Both the position numbers and the translations under genes were made by a program. From assembly GCA_022496185.1 (NCBI GenBank), contig WTXG01000423.1, positions 1 to 24,186 on the forward strand: 24,186 bases of DNA, read 5' to 3'. The notes beneath the pieces were generated by a model. It saw only the letters and a program-made list of their open reading frames with translations. It had not been told where the DNA came from and made no database searches. The stretch is from Multifurca ochricompacta. Lineage: Eukaryota > Basidiomycota > Agaricomycetes > Russulales > Russulaceae. Position 1 is the first letter of the stretch; each line of letters opens with the position of its first letter. Below are positions 10,701-18,556 of this stretch, in pieces.

Positions 10701-11519
10701 ATGGGATGGAACCCTTGCACCACGTGGATGGACAAACCCACAAATGTACCATCTGTGACACAGCGTATCGGCCAATGGAAGGAAATACAGGAATTGGCCA
10801 ATAGAAACCTCCAGAAGGCGCAAAGGACCCTGGCCAAGAAGCCCACTAGGTTTACACCCTATCAGGTTGGAGATCAAGTCTGGCTAGAAGGGTGTAACAT
10901 TCACACATCACACCCAATGGCGAAATTAGCTCCCAGATGCCACAGCCCCTTTTTAATTGAACAGAAACTCTCAGACATCACGTACAAACTTACGTTACCT
11001 GCCACCTGGAAGATACACCCCATTTTCCACGCTGGTCTTCTAACACCATACAAAGAGACTTCCATTCATGGACAGAATTTCCCCAGACCCCCTCCTGATC
11101 TAGTTGACAGAGAGCCGGAATGGGAGGTAGAACGCATCGCTGACGTGAAATGGAAGGGTCGAGGGTGCAATTGGAAGCTCCATTATCTGATCAAATGGAA
11201 GGGATTCCCTGATGCTGACAGCTTGTGGGAACCTGCTGCAGACGTCTTTGCACCCAAACTCATCGAAGACTTCTATAGACGCCATCCAGAGGCAGATAAA
11301 GAGCCAGGCAGAATATGTGTTGTTGGACAACTCCCTCCCCCACAACTGACCAAGATAACATCCATGTCACCATCCAGTGTTCACGCCTCTGCCACCATCG
11401 ATGCATTTCCCTTACTTTCTCCTCTGCATCCAGGTATGATTATGGATGCAAAAGAAGACAAGTGGAGACGCGCAAGTGGGTTTAGAGGTGGACACGAAGC
11501 AAGAAACTCTGATTTTTGA
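7789..11519 (+). pseudogene. pol: pol of element C: protease, RT, RNase H, integrase, chromodomain
   Basis: Domains in order: aspartic protease with DSGA (about 7930-7941); reverse transcriptase with FSKMD, FFGLMNSPATFQ and the catalytic YMDD (about 8989-9000); RNase H with VDASMYANGA (about 9438) and YTDHSNLLYW (about 9640); integrase HHCC finger (HFHHDLPSAGHPG ... CAGCQ, about 10042-10180); D,D,E core (TMDL; SDWDP; TDGQSE near 10543); HPIFHAGLLTPY (about 11020-11055); and a chromodomain (WEVERIADVKWKGRG ... LIKWKGFPDADSLWEP, about 11122-11235). In-frame TGA at 8683, 8701, 9037, 9043, 9592, 9670 and 10458, and one TAG at 8383. One single-base loss near 10265 shifts the frame inside the integrase. 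The frame differs by -1 from gag at a T-run near 7792. The ORF ends at 11517-11519. Confidence 0.93.
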
Positions 11520-11859
11520 TACAAGCAAAACTAATAGGTTTCTTATACAGTTTATACTATAGGAGTCAAATAGGAGACACAATACAAAGGAGTTGAAGCA
11601 GAAAGCCAAAAGCAATGGCTAGGGGTTCATACAATGTAAACTACAAGTCCTTTAGAATGAAGCGCATGCGATGCTGAGTAAAAGGGGGTGTGCAATAGAA
11701 TGATTACTGAAACAGATTTAAGTCGCGCTTGAATAAAATAAAACCGGAGTAATAAAATGGAAAGGTAGAATGCATTTACTCTTCCGAACATGAAACCTTA
11801 GACCATAGAATCTTGAGCAGTGTCCAAAGAATTAAGCTTGTCTGATTTGCACGTCTTGA
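11520..11859 (+). other. Spacer between pol and the third ORF of element C
   Basis: Non-coding. Positions 11707-11830 resemble the AT-rich repeat at 3441-3720: TACTGAAACA, AGTCGCGCTTG, AATAATAAAAT-like and CTTCCGAACATGAAA blocks occur in the same order. No promoter or intron could be assigned. Confidence 0.5.
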
Positions 11860-13002
11860 GATCCAGATCCATCACATCCTCCTTCTCACCCACTATCTCC
11901 TATTGACTACGATGTGACCACTGAAGTGGCCAAAGGGGACAAAATCATTGACATTGACGAAGATTTTAATCTGCCTGAACACCCCCATCCCAACAACCTA
12001 ATCGATGTCAATTTCAGTGACGAGGCCCCAGAATTTCCGTTCTTCCTGAATGACCCCAGCTCACAATTTTACTTCCCACTCATGATCCCGTCATCCAAGA
12101 ATGACAGCACCATGGAGATAGCCAAGTACATTTATTACACCAATGAAGGTATGGATGTAGCCAGCTGTTTGGAAAAAGGGGGGCCAGTCTACAGAGCCCC
12201 AGTGTACCTGGAGGAAAAGAAAGTCGACCAGCTGCACTATGTCCTCAGGCCAGAACATCTACAACATCTCTCAGCCCACGACCCACACACCTTTGCCATC
12301 AATGAGGTGCTCCGAGACTTACGCATGCCACAACTAACCGCAGAAATTGCACAACTGCGCAAGTTCCAGGCACTCAGGGACAACTTAGAGATGCAGCATC
12401 ACGACTATGAGCGACAAATGGTGAAGCTTAACCGAGGGGTCTTTGATATAGAGCACCACCTGGTGAGCATCAGGGAGAGGTTAGAATGAGGAGAGGCATA
12501 CCAGATCATATCTGAATGGTATGCTGATATTTTTGCTCGGCCACTCCCTCGCTGTCACCTCGACCTTGCACCTCAACTTAACCCCCACTGCTTTGAAATG
12601 CCACGCCTCCATGAAAATCCCGACAGTAAGCTTTGCTGGCGCTGTAGCAGCAAGTACCATCTCAGCTGGTGTTGTCCCATGGCCAAGAAATGATGTTGAC
12701 ACTGCCAGAGCACCTCACACTGGAGTCACCAATGCCTGTTTCAACGACTCACACAAGCTCCCACTGTCCAGAACCCATCGGGGTGGTGTGGCAAGTGTCT
12801 CTCCCACAACGCTGGCCACCAAGAGATCGACTGTCATGTTTATGACAGCTGCTTTTGCTGTGGGAGACGAGGGCCCTACAGTTTTCTACGAACACACGTT
12901 TGCCCCACAGACAAAGAAAAGGAGAACTACGATGCGGATCACTACACCATAGCTGACGACTACCTCTCTTTGGTCCAGGATGACGATGGTATGCCGATCT
13001 AG
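11860..13002 (+). pseudogene. Post-pol third ORF of element C, with zinc-knuckle array
   Basis: Lies between pol and the 3' LTR, where standard gypsy elements have no gene. One reading frame runs from about 11860 (after TGA 11857) to TAG 13000-13002, broken by TGA at 12487, 12691 and 12697. The first ~190 residues are acidic, with KIIDIDEDFNLPEHPHP, then AKYIYYTNEGMDVASC and PVYRAPVY, then a charged probably helical stretch (about 12340-12480). The second part has Cys/His clusters: CWRCSSKYHLSWCC (CX2CX4HX4C, about 12631), a second CX2CX4HX4C broken by the stops, CGKC-x6-H-x4-C (about 12795), and a final CFCC...H..C. No signal peptide or membrane segment is seen, so it is not env-like. The core resembles the post-pol ORFs of elements A and B. 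No in-frame ATG is seen near the start. Function unknown; nucleic-acid binding is a guess from the knuckles. Confidence 0.7.
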
Positions 13003-13020
13003 CTGGCTCTGCTAGGACTT

Positions 13021-13033
13021 AGAGAGGGGGTAA
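13021..13033 (+). promoter_or_regulatory. Polypurine tract of element C
   Basis: AGAGAGGGGGTAA directly before the 3' LTR, the expected plus-strand primer. Elements A and B have the same GGGGGTAA immediately before their LTR on the minus strand. Confidence 0.85.
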
Positions 13034-13626
13034 TGTTACAAACCCTGCCATGTCGTCCTGTTTCCCTTTTCTTTCACGTGATTTGCTGTTTGGTTGTGCA
13101 TGCCCCTTGTTGATTGTGTTTTGACTGGCTTTGCATCTGTTTGCCCCTTATCTATGACCCGACTTCTTTCTTATCTCTGACTCATACTTTACCTACAAAC
13201 TCTTACATATTTTCCCACCAGAATCTCAGCTATACCAGATTTGTCTACATATATTCACACCTGGCCCACCTTGACTCCGTTCCCTGTTTGGTTAGATTAC
13301 GACTTCGTTGATACATCAAGTACGCTACTCCAATTCAGACTCCGATCTCTATTATGTATATAAGGCCTGTCTAGATAGCCTGTATGCCTTAGACTCAACT
13401 TCTTAATCGACTTGGTGCATTACCTTCTGGGTGATCCTAAGACCCGGCTTCTGAATCGTCTCAGTGCTTCTGGCACTCTTCCGCTCACCGATACTAAGGG
13501 ATTAGCTCCTTGGTGTTGACTCCTCATCAGACCTCTGTGTACTTGAAAGACAGTGCACACTTGACTTCATAGTTTTGCTACGTGACTTGCCACACGTCGT
13601 GCTGAATGCCCATGCCAGGTGTTACA
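13034..13626 (+). repeat. 3' LTR of element C
   Basis: 593 bp, identical in length to the 5' LTR. TATATAA is at 13357-13363. The start-site motif here is AGACTCAACTT (13391-13401), one CG-to-CA change from the exact primer-site complement kept in the 5' LTR. Confidence 0.96.
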
Positions 13627-13631
13627 CCTGC
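13627..13631. repeat. Target-site duplication of element C, right copy (CCTGC)
   Basis: Exact repeat of 4452-4456. Confidence 0.93.
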
Positions 13632-14536
13632 TCTGGACGGTGGCCACCAAACACCATGAGGACCCTTTCTCCTGACACACCACCTCCACTGCCATGTGCC
13701 TGGCTACAGGTCATGCCTTCATATCTGAGTATGCTGAATGGTTCCACTCTCGGCAACCAGCATCCTCCCGCATGTGCCAATGTGACAACACCACTCCAGC
13801 CAGCTTCACCCATGTGTTGCTGGAATTGTAACGCCTGGTGTGGGCATTCAGCACAACGTGTGTCAGGTCATGTAGCAAAACTACAAAGTCAAGTGTGCAC
13901 TGTCTTTCAAGTACACGGAGATCGGGTGAGGAGTCAATACCAAGGAGCTAATCCCTTAGTATTGGTGAATGGAAGAGTGCCAGAAGCACTTGAGACAATT
14001 CAAGAGTCAGGTCTTAGGATCACCCAGAAGGTAATGCACCAAGTCAATTAAGAAGTCAAGTCTAAGGCATACAGGCTATCTAGACAGGCCTTATATACAT
14101 AATAGAGGTTGGAGTCTGAATTGGAGTAACATACTCAATGTATCAACGAAGTCGTAATCGAGTCAAATGGGGAACAGAGTCAGGGTGGGCCAGGTGAGAA
14201 TATACGTAGATGAATCCAGTATAGTCGTGATTCTGGTGGGAAAATACATAAGAGTTCTGATGTAAGGTATGAGTCACAGATAAGCAAAAGGTTGAGTCAT
14301 AGATAAGGAACAAACAGGCACAATGCCAGTCAAAACACAGCCAACAAGGGGCATGCACGTCCAAACAGCAAGTCATGTGAAAGAAAAAGGGAAACAAGAT
14401 GATGCAGCAGGGTTTGTAACAGGAATGCACCTTGTATGACCAAGCATGGACAACATGGCAGCTGACCCCTTTCAATCTGGAGGGCTTAACCCCCATCCAG
14501 TACTTTACCAACTGTGGTGTAGTGGGCTGTCTCTAG
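13632..14536 (+). pseudogene. C-terminal remnant of a non-LTR (LINE-type) retrotransposon ORF
   Basis: Once the solo LTR at 13827-14421 is set aside, a plus frame reads LATGHAFISEYAEWFHSR, then CQC...H-x4-C (MCQCDNTTPASFTHVLLEC), then LYDQAWTTW, ending at TAG 14534-14536. This Cys-x-Cys...His-x4-Cys pattern with a following (L)YD is typical of the C-terminal end of fungal and plant LINE reverse transcriptase/RNase H proteins. The target duplication GGAAT falls inside the LLEC codons, and the frame is kept when one copy is counted. There is an in-frame TGA upstream (about 13674). The 5' part is not seen. The family assignment rests on this short motif only. Confidence 0.5.
13827..14421 (-). 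mobile_element. Solo LTR in the LINE remnant (TSD GGAAT)
   Basis: 595 bp, TGTAACGCCTGG...GGGTTTGTAACA on the plus strand, flanked by GGAAT at 13822-13826 and 14422-14426. The reverse strand aligns along its whole length with the element C LTR but is clearly more diverged than the two C LTRs are from each other. TATATAA is at 14097-14091 and AGACTTGACTT at 14063-14053 (minus). Confidence 0.93.
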
Positions 14537-14687
14537 TGATGTGCCTGGCCTGGCTCAGAGAAGCTAAAAGCCAAAGCCACCAGCTCAGGCTGTGGCTTTC
14601 AACAGCACATACAAGTGCAATAGCAATCATCAAAATCAGTAGAAATCTGATCACAAAGTGGTTGATGATAAGATTATGGGGGCCAGA
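14537..14687. other. Unassigned stretch between LINE remnant and copia LTR
   Basis: About 150 bp with no supported gene. It may be the 3' UTR of the LINE. CTAAAAGCCAAAGCCACCAG and CTGTGGCTTT give a short stem, but no poly(A) or short tandem tail that would mark a LINE end was found. Confidence 0.3.
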
Positions 14688-15189
14688 TGTTGAACACAGG
14701 AGATGTTCGGTGATGCTTCAGGCATCAGGTGATTAGATTAGCTGCTTTGTAGATTAGATTAGATACCGGAGTTTCGGACTATTTACATTATCATTATTAC
14801 TTTCTTTCTCACATTCCGCAGTAGCTGACTGATGCACCGAGTAACATGTGATTTCTGTAGTGGCCAATGGCCTTTCTCCCTCTATTTGTTGTTTGGACCT
14901 TGTCTGGCACTTGAGGACTTATTCCCAGTGCACAGACCATCCCTTGAAGATGTATATAAGGGTGTCTGCTTCGTCTCTTACACTTCAGAGTTTCTTCTAC
15001 CTCTGAAGTGTAAGTCGTCCTCTCTACTATCATCACGACCTTTAGACTAACTCTGTATATAGAACTTGTCTTGTCTAGGTGTGTAGTATAGTAATAGAGA
15101 GTTTCTTCTACCTCTGAAGTAACTTGTCTTGTCTAGCCTAACCCGCTAACTTACCACAGTCAGTATGCTGCGCACATGCCTGTTCTACA
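14688..15189 (+). repeat. 5' LTR of the copia-type element
   Basis: About 502 bp. The ends TGTTGAACA and TGTTCTACA form an 8-of-9 inverted repeat, and the right end abuts the primer site. TATATAAG is at 14953-14960. Downstream, TTTCTTCTACCTCTGAAGT occurs twice (about 14991-15009 and 15101-15119), as does AACTTGTCTTGTCTAG. ACTTCAGAG...CTCTGAAGT is a perfect 9-bp hairpin near the expected RNA start. The second LTR is not in the window, so the left boundary is inferred from the terminal repeat. Confidence 0.65.
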
Positions 15190-15201
15190 GGTTATGGGCC
15201 C
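15190..15201 (+). promoter_or_regulatory. Copia-type primer binding site (initiator tRNA-Met half)
   Basis: GGTTATGGGCCC directly follows the LTR. Its complement reads like the anticodon stem-loop of initiator tRNA-Met (with CAU), and it matches the primer site of Drosophila copia, which uses the 5' half of that tRNA. This is recalled family knowledge; the fungal tRNA itself was not checked. Confidence 0.75.
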
Positions 15202-16122
15202 TGGGCACACTTTACTGATCTGTCATTTCTTTTGATCAGTCCAACCAACTTTCTTCAAGCTCACTGCTTCAAGACTTCGCCTTTCCCAATCAGTCATCAC
15301 AGTGAGCTTCAATTTCTTTTCCCTTGCCCTTAACTGTCCACAAGGTGGTGCGCTTTATGTGCCCACCTTGATCTGTCTGGCTAGTCCCTCAGGGGATTCT
15401 TGCAAGAGGTGATGAGGGACCCTAAGCGGGTGAAACACCTTGAGTTCCTCATGTGCGCTCTAAGTAAATAGTATTCTTAGTTGTAGCTGGGTTTTTGTCC
15501 CATCCATAGTCTTAGTAGGCCCCTTGCCCAGAAGGCTTGGAGCTATAGGTTCAGTCAATGCTTGGCTCGATCTGTAAGCCAGGTTTAGCGACCTGCTGGT
15601 AGAGTTTAGGGTCTAGAACAAGGCATGGGTAGTCACTCCCATGACGCTTGGGCTCGATACAAGTAGGCTTGAACTACTATAGTATTTACACAGTAGCTAG
15701 AGGGTTTTGTCTCTGGGCAGAAGTACCTGCTGCTTTCATTGGGGGTTCGCCCCAACCAGAGGAAACCTAATAGTCTACTATAGTCATGGCCCCAATCATC
15801 TAGGGCTTAATCATGGACTCCACCACCAGCACTAGAGGAAGGGCTCTATACCCTTTGTCTCTAGTGGAACTTGCGGTTGGCTCCTCCATGACATGACTCC
15901 CCATCTATTTACACAATGTCCCCCTGATGTGGGCTTAGGACTTGTTGTAGATGGCGCTAGACAGCTTACTATACTACTTAGAAGTTGCACATCAGAGGCA
16001 GGACTTTTTTAAGTTCTGAAGCATAGCGCCACAGAGTGGATGGGCCCTCTTAAATGAGACCTGGACAACTGGTTCTAACTGCTCCTTGGAACCAGGATCA
16101 AAACCTTTTAAATCATCTCAAA
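15202..16122 (+). other. Long untranslated leader of the copia-type element
   Basis: About 920 bp with no ORF of note between the primer site and gag. I see no tRNA, snoRNA or other RNA gene in it. The length is unusual but within what copia elements show. Confidence 0.5.
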
Positions 16123-16720
16123 ATGTCTTCCATCGTCTTCCCCCCCACTTTCAAGTTTGACAAACTTGATGGCTCCAATTGACAGCAGTGGTCTGTGTCG
16201 TTCACAGCCCTGCTGAGGATTAATGGGATGAAGAGGCATATTACTCATGATGCCCCTGAGTTCCTTAATCCTCCAAAGCCAGAGGATGGAGAAAAGGATG
16301 ACAAATATGCCAAGCGTTTTGCGCTTTGGTCTGAGCCTATGTACCAAGAATGGAATAGGGTGGAGGAAGTCCTTATGGGAGTTCTGGTGATGGTTACATC
16401 ACCAGAAACATACTCCCAGATTGCCTCTGACAGAACGTACCCGTCTGTCAATGCCAAGTATGAGCGTTTGGAATCGCTCTATGGCTCAGTAGGTAGCATG
16501 GCCACCTACAACTTGTGGTGTTCTGTGTCCTCCTTCCGCTTGGAGGAGGGCAAACAATTCAGACCCCAGTTGCAGCGTGTATTGGATGTGAGGAGCACTC
16601 TCAAAGAGAATGGGATGGAGATCTCTGATCTCCAGATGAGCTTTATTTTGCTCCAATCCCTACCTCCATCCTACTCAGCCATTGCTGGCTCTATCCTGGC
16701 GTCAGGTCCTCCTGACCGCC
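16123..16720 (+). pseudogene. gag: Partial gag of the copia-type element
   Basis: Starts at ATG 16123 (MSSIVFPPTFKFDKLDGSN), the usual opening of copia-type gag_2/UBN2 proteins, with the substrate-like phrase KLDGSN-x-QQW interrupted by TGA at 16180-16182. It then reads on as ALLRINGMKRHI, LWSEPMYQEWNRVEEVLMG, YGSVGSMATYNLW and LQSLPPSYSAIAGSILASGP. The reading frame is cut at 16720 after GPPDR by the LTR of element A; residues beyond that up to 16773 are read-through into the LTR. The stop could come from TGG or CGA; the zinc-knuckle end is missing. Confidence 0.82.
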
Positions 16721-17300
16721 TGTCACAGCCAGGTGCTAGCTGTGTGCAAGTCAATTCGCGTCAAGGAGGTTAGTTCAAATGTCAATGTTTCAAGGCGATC
16801 ACCAAATCGTTTAGGCTCTGTAGGTCGCAGCGGACGCGCGCGCGAGTCGAAATTGGACAGAGACGCGCAGTCCTGTCACTAAATACTGGGGACGAAGACT
16901 CCTAAGGCGCGGCTTAGGGGCTCAAGTGGAATCCGGGTTTCTGTCTGATATGGAACACCTGTATTGGCACAGGAGAACAGACTTAGGGTCTGTCTCCAGA
17001 TTCTAGTAGGTCCTTTTAAGTACACAGCAGACATACAGTGAGCTAATACAACTATCTAGACCTAAGAGCAACATCACTGGGACGTCGTCATGGTCATGTC
17101 ATAGCTACATCATAGGGAGGTAGTCTAGATGGCACGGAGAGGGACATGGATGTGGATAGGAAGGGGCTGCGTCCCCGATATTCGTACAGACCTAGACACA
17201 GATAGTAAAGTACTTAGTTATCAAGTGTAGGTAATGGAAACCCTTGCAAAACCCGAAACGCGAAGTAAGTCAAAAACGCGGAATCACGATAAACGTCACA
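16721..17300 (-). repeat. 3' LTR of element A
   Basis: 580 bp, plus-strand TGTCACAGCCAGGTGC...AAACGTCACA, followed by TTACCCCC (the polypurine tract read backwards). It shares ends and scattered blocks (CTCAAGTGGA, AACACCTGTATT, GAGAACAGACTTA) with the LTR at 19986-20587 but is strongly diverged, so it is a different subfamily. Contains the inverted repeat ACAGAC...GTCTGT (16977-16993). Confidence 0.85.
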
Positions 17301-17337
17301 TTACCCCCTCCTACAGTTGTGCTTGCCCCAAGCACCT

Positions 17338-18501
17338 CTAGTCGTCACGCGTGAGGTCAACGACACGAGACGGAGCGTGGCGCAGACGGCGTCGCCGAGG
17401 TAAGCGGGTACTGCCTATACCGCCCGCTTGAAGGACGGCGCGTAGTTCGGGATGCGGGGCGTAACGAGTGGCCTCCTCTGGGCGTATACGTTGATTGTTA
17501 GCATAGGCATACGTTAAAAAGGGAAATAATCTGTGGTACACGTCTCCTCTTGAAAGGGCGTGTATGGCTAACTGGATGTCTTGATTCGCGCGGTCCGCTT
17601 GGCGACGCCAGTGGGCTAATTCGTAGTGAGCCTGATCCAAGCGTCTAGTAGCATATCGATAGCGAGAGACTTCTGCCCACGCGCCTGGGTCTTGTAGGTC
17701 GTCTAGGGCTGAGCTAACTAAGGGTGTGAAGGTCTGTTCTGCCTCGAACAGGCGCTGTTGGAATCGTGTGAGGATTGGGTTTGATCCCCGAGTGAAGCGT
17801 GGATGGGGTCGGGCATAGAGTGGAAGGTAAGTAATTGGTTGTCCTGCTCCCATAGTGAAAGCGATGCGTGGGTCGGCGCGTTGATACTCAAAGGCCAGCC
17901 ATCGGGCCACGTTGATCTGGCCCTCATAGTCAGAGATGCGGTGCTCGATGTAGTAAGGGGCGTGTATATGATTGCGTTGGAAGGGTGGAGGAGGAGGATC
18001 ATAGTTTCTGCGTGCTGCCACATTAACCTCAGCTGCTGTTTGTGCTACTACAGCCTCGTCAGGGAGTTGACCTAGTTCTGGAGAGACTGGGCGATACACT
18101 GTAGCCTCGTCAGTAGTCTCGGGGGGGTTGTAGATCGCTTCCAGACGCGTCCTAGCTTCCTGGAGCATAGCAAGAACTCTAGTTCGAACCTCGAGCTCCA
18201 GATTTTGATTTTGTGCGGTTAGTGTGATTGCGTTAGTCACATTTTGGGAAGGATCGTCTGTCATAGGGAAAGAAGGGTGCGGTGGAGGTGTTTGGGTTGT
18301 CGGAGTGGGGGGAAGTGTTGGGGCGTCCATGGGTCGTCTTAGGGCTGCTTTAGTTGCTGCGTCGTTTACTGCTGCTATAGTTTGGTCAATGATGATGGGA
18401 TTTGTAACACTGGTGGGAATGTGGCGAGATGTGGACATTCTGGGGGTATTGCGTGGTCGTTTGAGAACGGAGGGGCGGTTTGTGCGTTTAGTATGAGCCA
18501 G
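17338..18501 (-). CDS. Post-pol third ORF of element A, conserved, unknown function
   Basis: Open frame on the minus strand between pol and the 3' LTR, stop at 17338-17340. The first ATG in phase with its homologue is at 18438 (MSTSRHIPTSV, 366 aa). The ATG used in element B corresponds to CTG at 18501, so the original start may have mutated or be non-AUG; the frame is also open upstream, overlapping pol. Sequence: Pro-rich N-terminus (PTLPPTPTTQTPPP), then PELGQLPDEA, a core with ARWLAFEYQRADPRIAFTMG, DPGAWAEVSRYRYATRRLD, a helical YELAHWRRQADRANQDI region, GDVYHRLFPFLTYAYA, APHPELRAVLQAGGIGSTR, then the basic patch PRRRRLRH and the terminal VVDLTRDD. The last motif resembles a SUMO-interacting motif next to acidic residues. 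No transmembrane segment, signal peptide or zinc finger. I do not recognise the family; nuclear localisation and SUMO binding are inferences. Confidence 0.75.
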   Translation of the reverse strand: MAHTKRTNRPSVLKRPRNTPRMSTSRHIPTSVTNPIIIDQTIAAVNDAATKAALRRPMDAPTLPPTPTTQTPPPHPSFPMTDDPSQNVTNAITLTAQNQNLELEVRTRVLAMLQEARTRLEAIYNPPETTDEATVYRPVSPELGQLPDEAVVAQTAAEVNVAARRNYDPPPPPFQRNHIHAPYYIEHRISDYEGQINVARWLAFEYQRADPRIAFTMGAGQPITYLPLYARPHPRFTRGSNPILTRFQQRLFEAEQTFTPLVSSALDDLQDPGAWAEVSRYRYATRRLDQAHYELAHWRRQADRANQDIQLAIHALSRGDVYHRLFPFLTYAYANNQRIRPEEATRYAPHPELRAVLQAGGIGSTRLPRRRRLRHAPSRVVDLTRDD

Positions 18502-18556
18502 GGTGAAGGATTTTAAGTGGGGTATGGAATGGTAGAACGGAAAATTCACCCCCCTT

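Larger units (their letters stand above)
4457..13626 (+). mobile_element. Complete Ty3/gypsy chromovirus (element C), degenerate
   Basis: Full-length LTR retrotransposon of 9170 bp; about 7.98 kb after subtracting two nested solo LTRs. Seen directly: 593-bp direct LTRs (4457-5049 and 13034-13626) with TG...CA ends; 5-bp target duplication CCTGC at 4452-4456 and 13627-13631; a self-complementary primer site at 5052-5062; gag; protease, RT, RNase H, integrase and chromodomain in that order; a third ORF; and a purine tract before the 3' LTR. Gene order plus the chromodomain places it among chromoviruses, and the primer site suggests the Tf1/sushi group. The coding frames carry 18 premature stops and two frame changes, so it is not autonomous. 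Confidence 0.95.
14688..16720 (+). mobile_element. Ty1/copia-type retrotransposon, 5' part (element F), cut by element A
   Basis: Shows a 5' LTR, a copia-type primer site immediately after it, a ~930-bp leader and the start of a gag_2/UBN2-like gag. It stops at 16720, where the LTR of element A begins. The missing protease-integrase-RT-RNase H part and the 3' LTR should lie to the right of the window if A and B are simple nested insertions. Confidence 0.8.

Noticed and set aside
5123..12699. TGA reassignment or selenocysteine-type recoding in element C
   Set aside because: Elements A and B next door keep long open frames without internal TGA, and LTR differences show CpG deamination, which explains TGA at Arg codons more simply.
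12521..12952. 143-aa plus-strand ORF after the TGA of the third ORF of element C
   Set aside because: It is a different frame from the Cys/His-rich reading that ends at 13002; the knuckle frame is the coherent one.
11860..13002. Envelope-like gene in the third-ORF position
   Set aside because: No signal peptide, membrane span or fusion-type segment; Cys/His knuckles and charged helices instead. The same holds for the ORFs of A and B.
4457..13626. Classical ascomycete RIP (CpA to TpA)
   Set aside because: The LTR differences are at CpG, and there are no TAA and only one TAG stops, which CpA-directed RIP would produce in number.
16721..16773. C-terminal extension of the copia gag
   Set aside because: These residues are translated from the LTR of element A and are not part of gag.
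17803..18496. Plus-strand ORFs opposite the third ORF of element A
   Set aside because: Low-complexity shadows of the minus-strand coding sequence.
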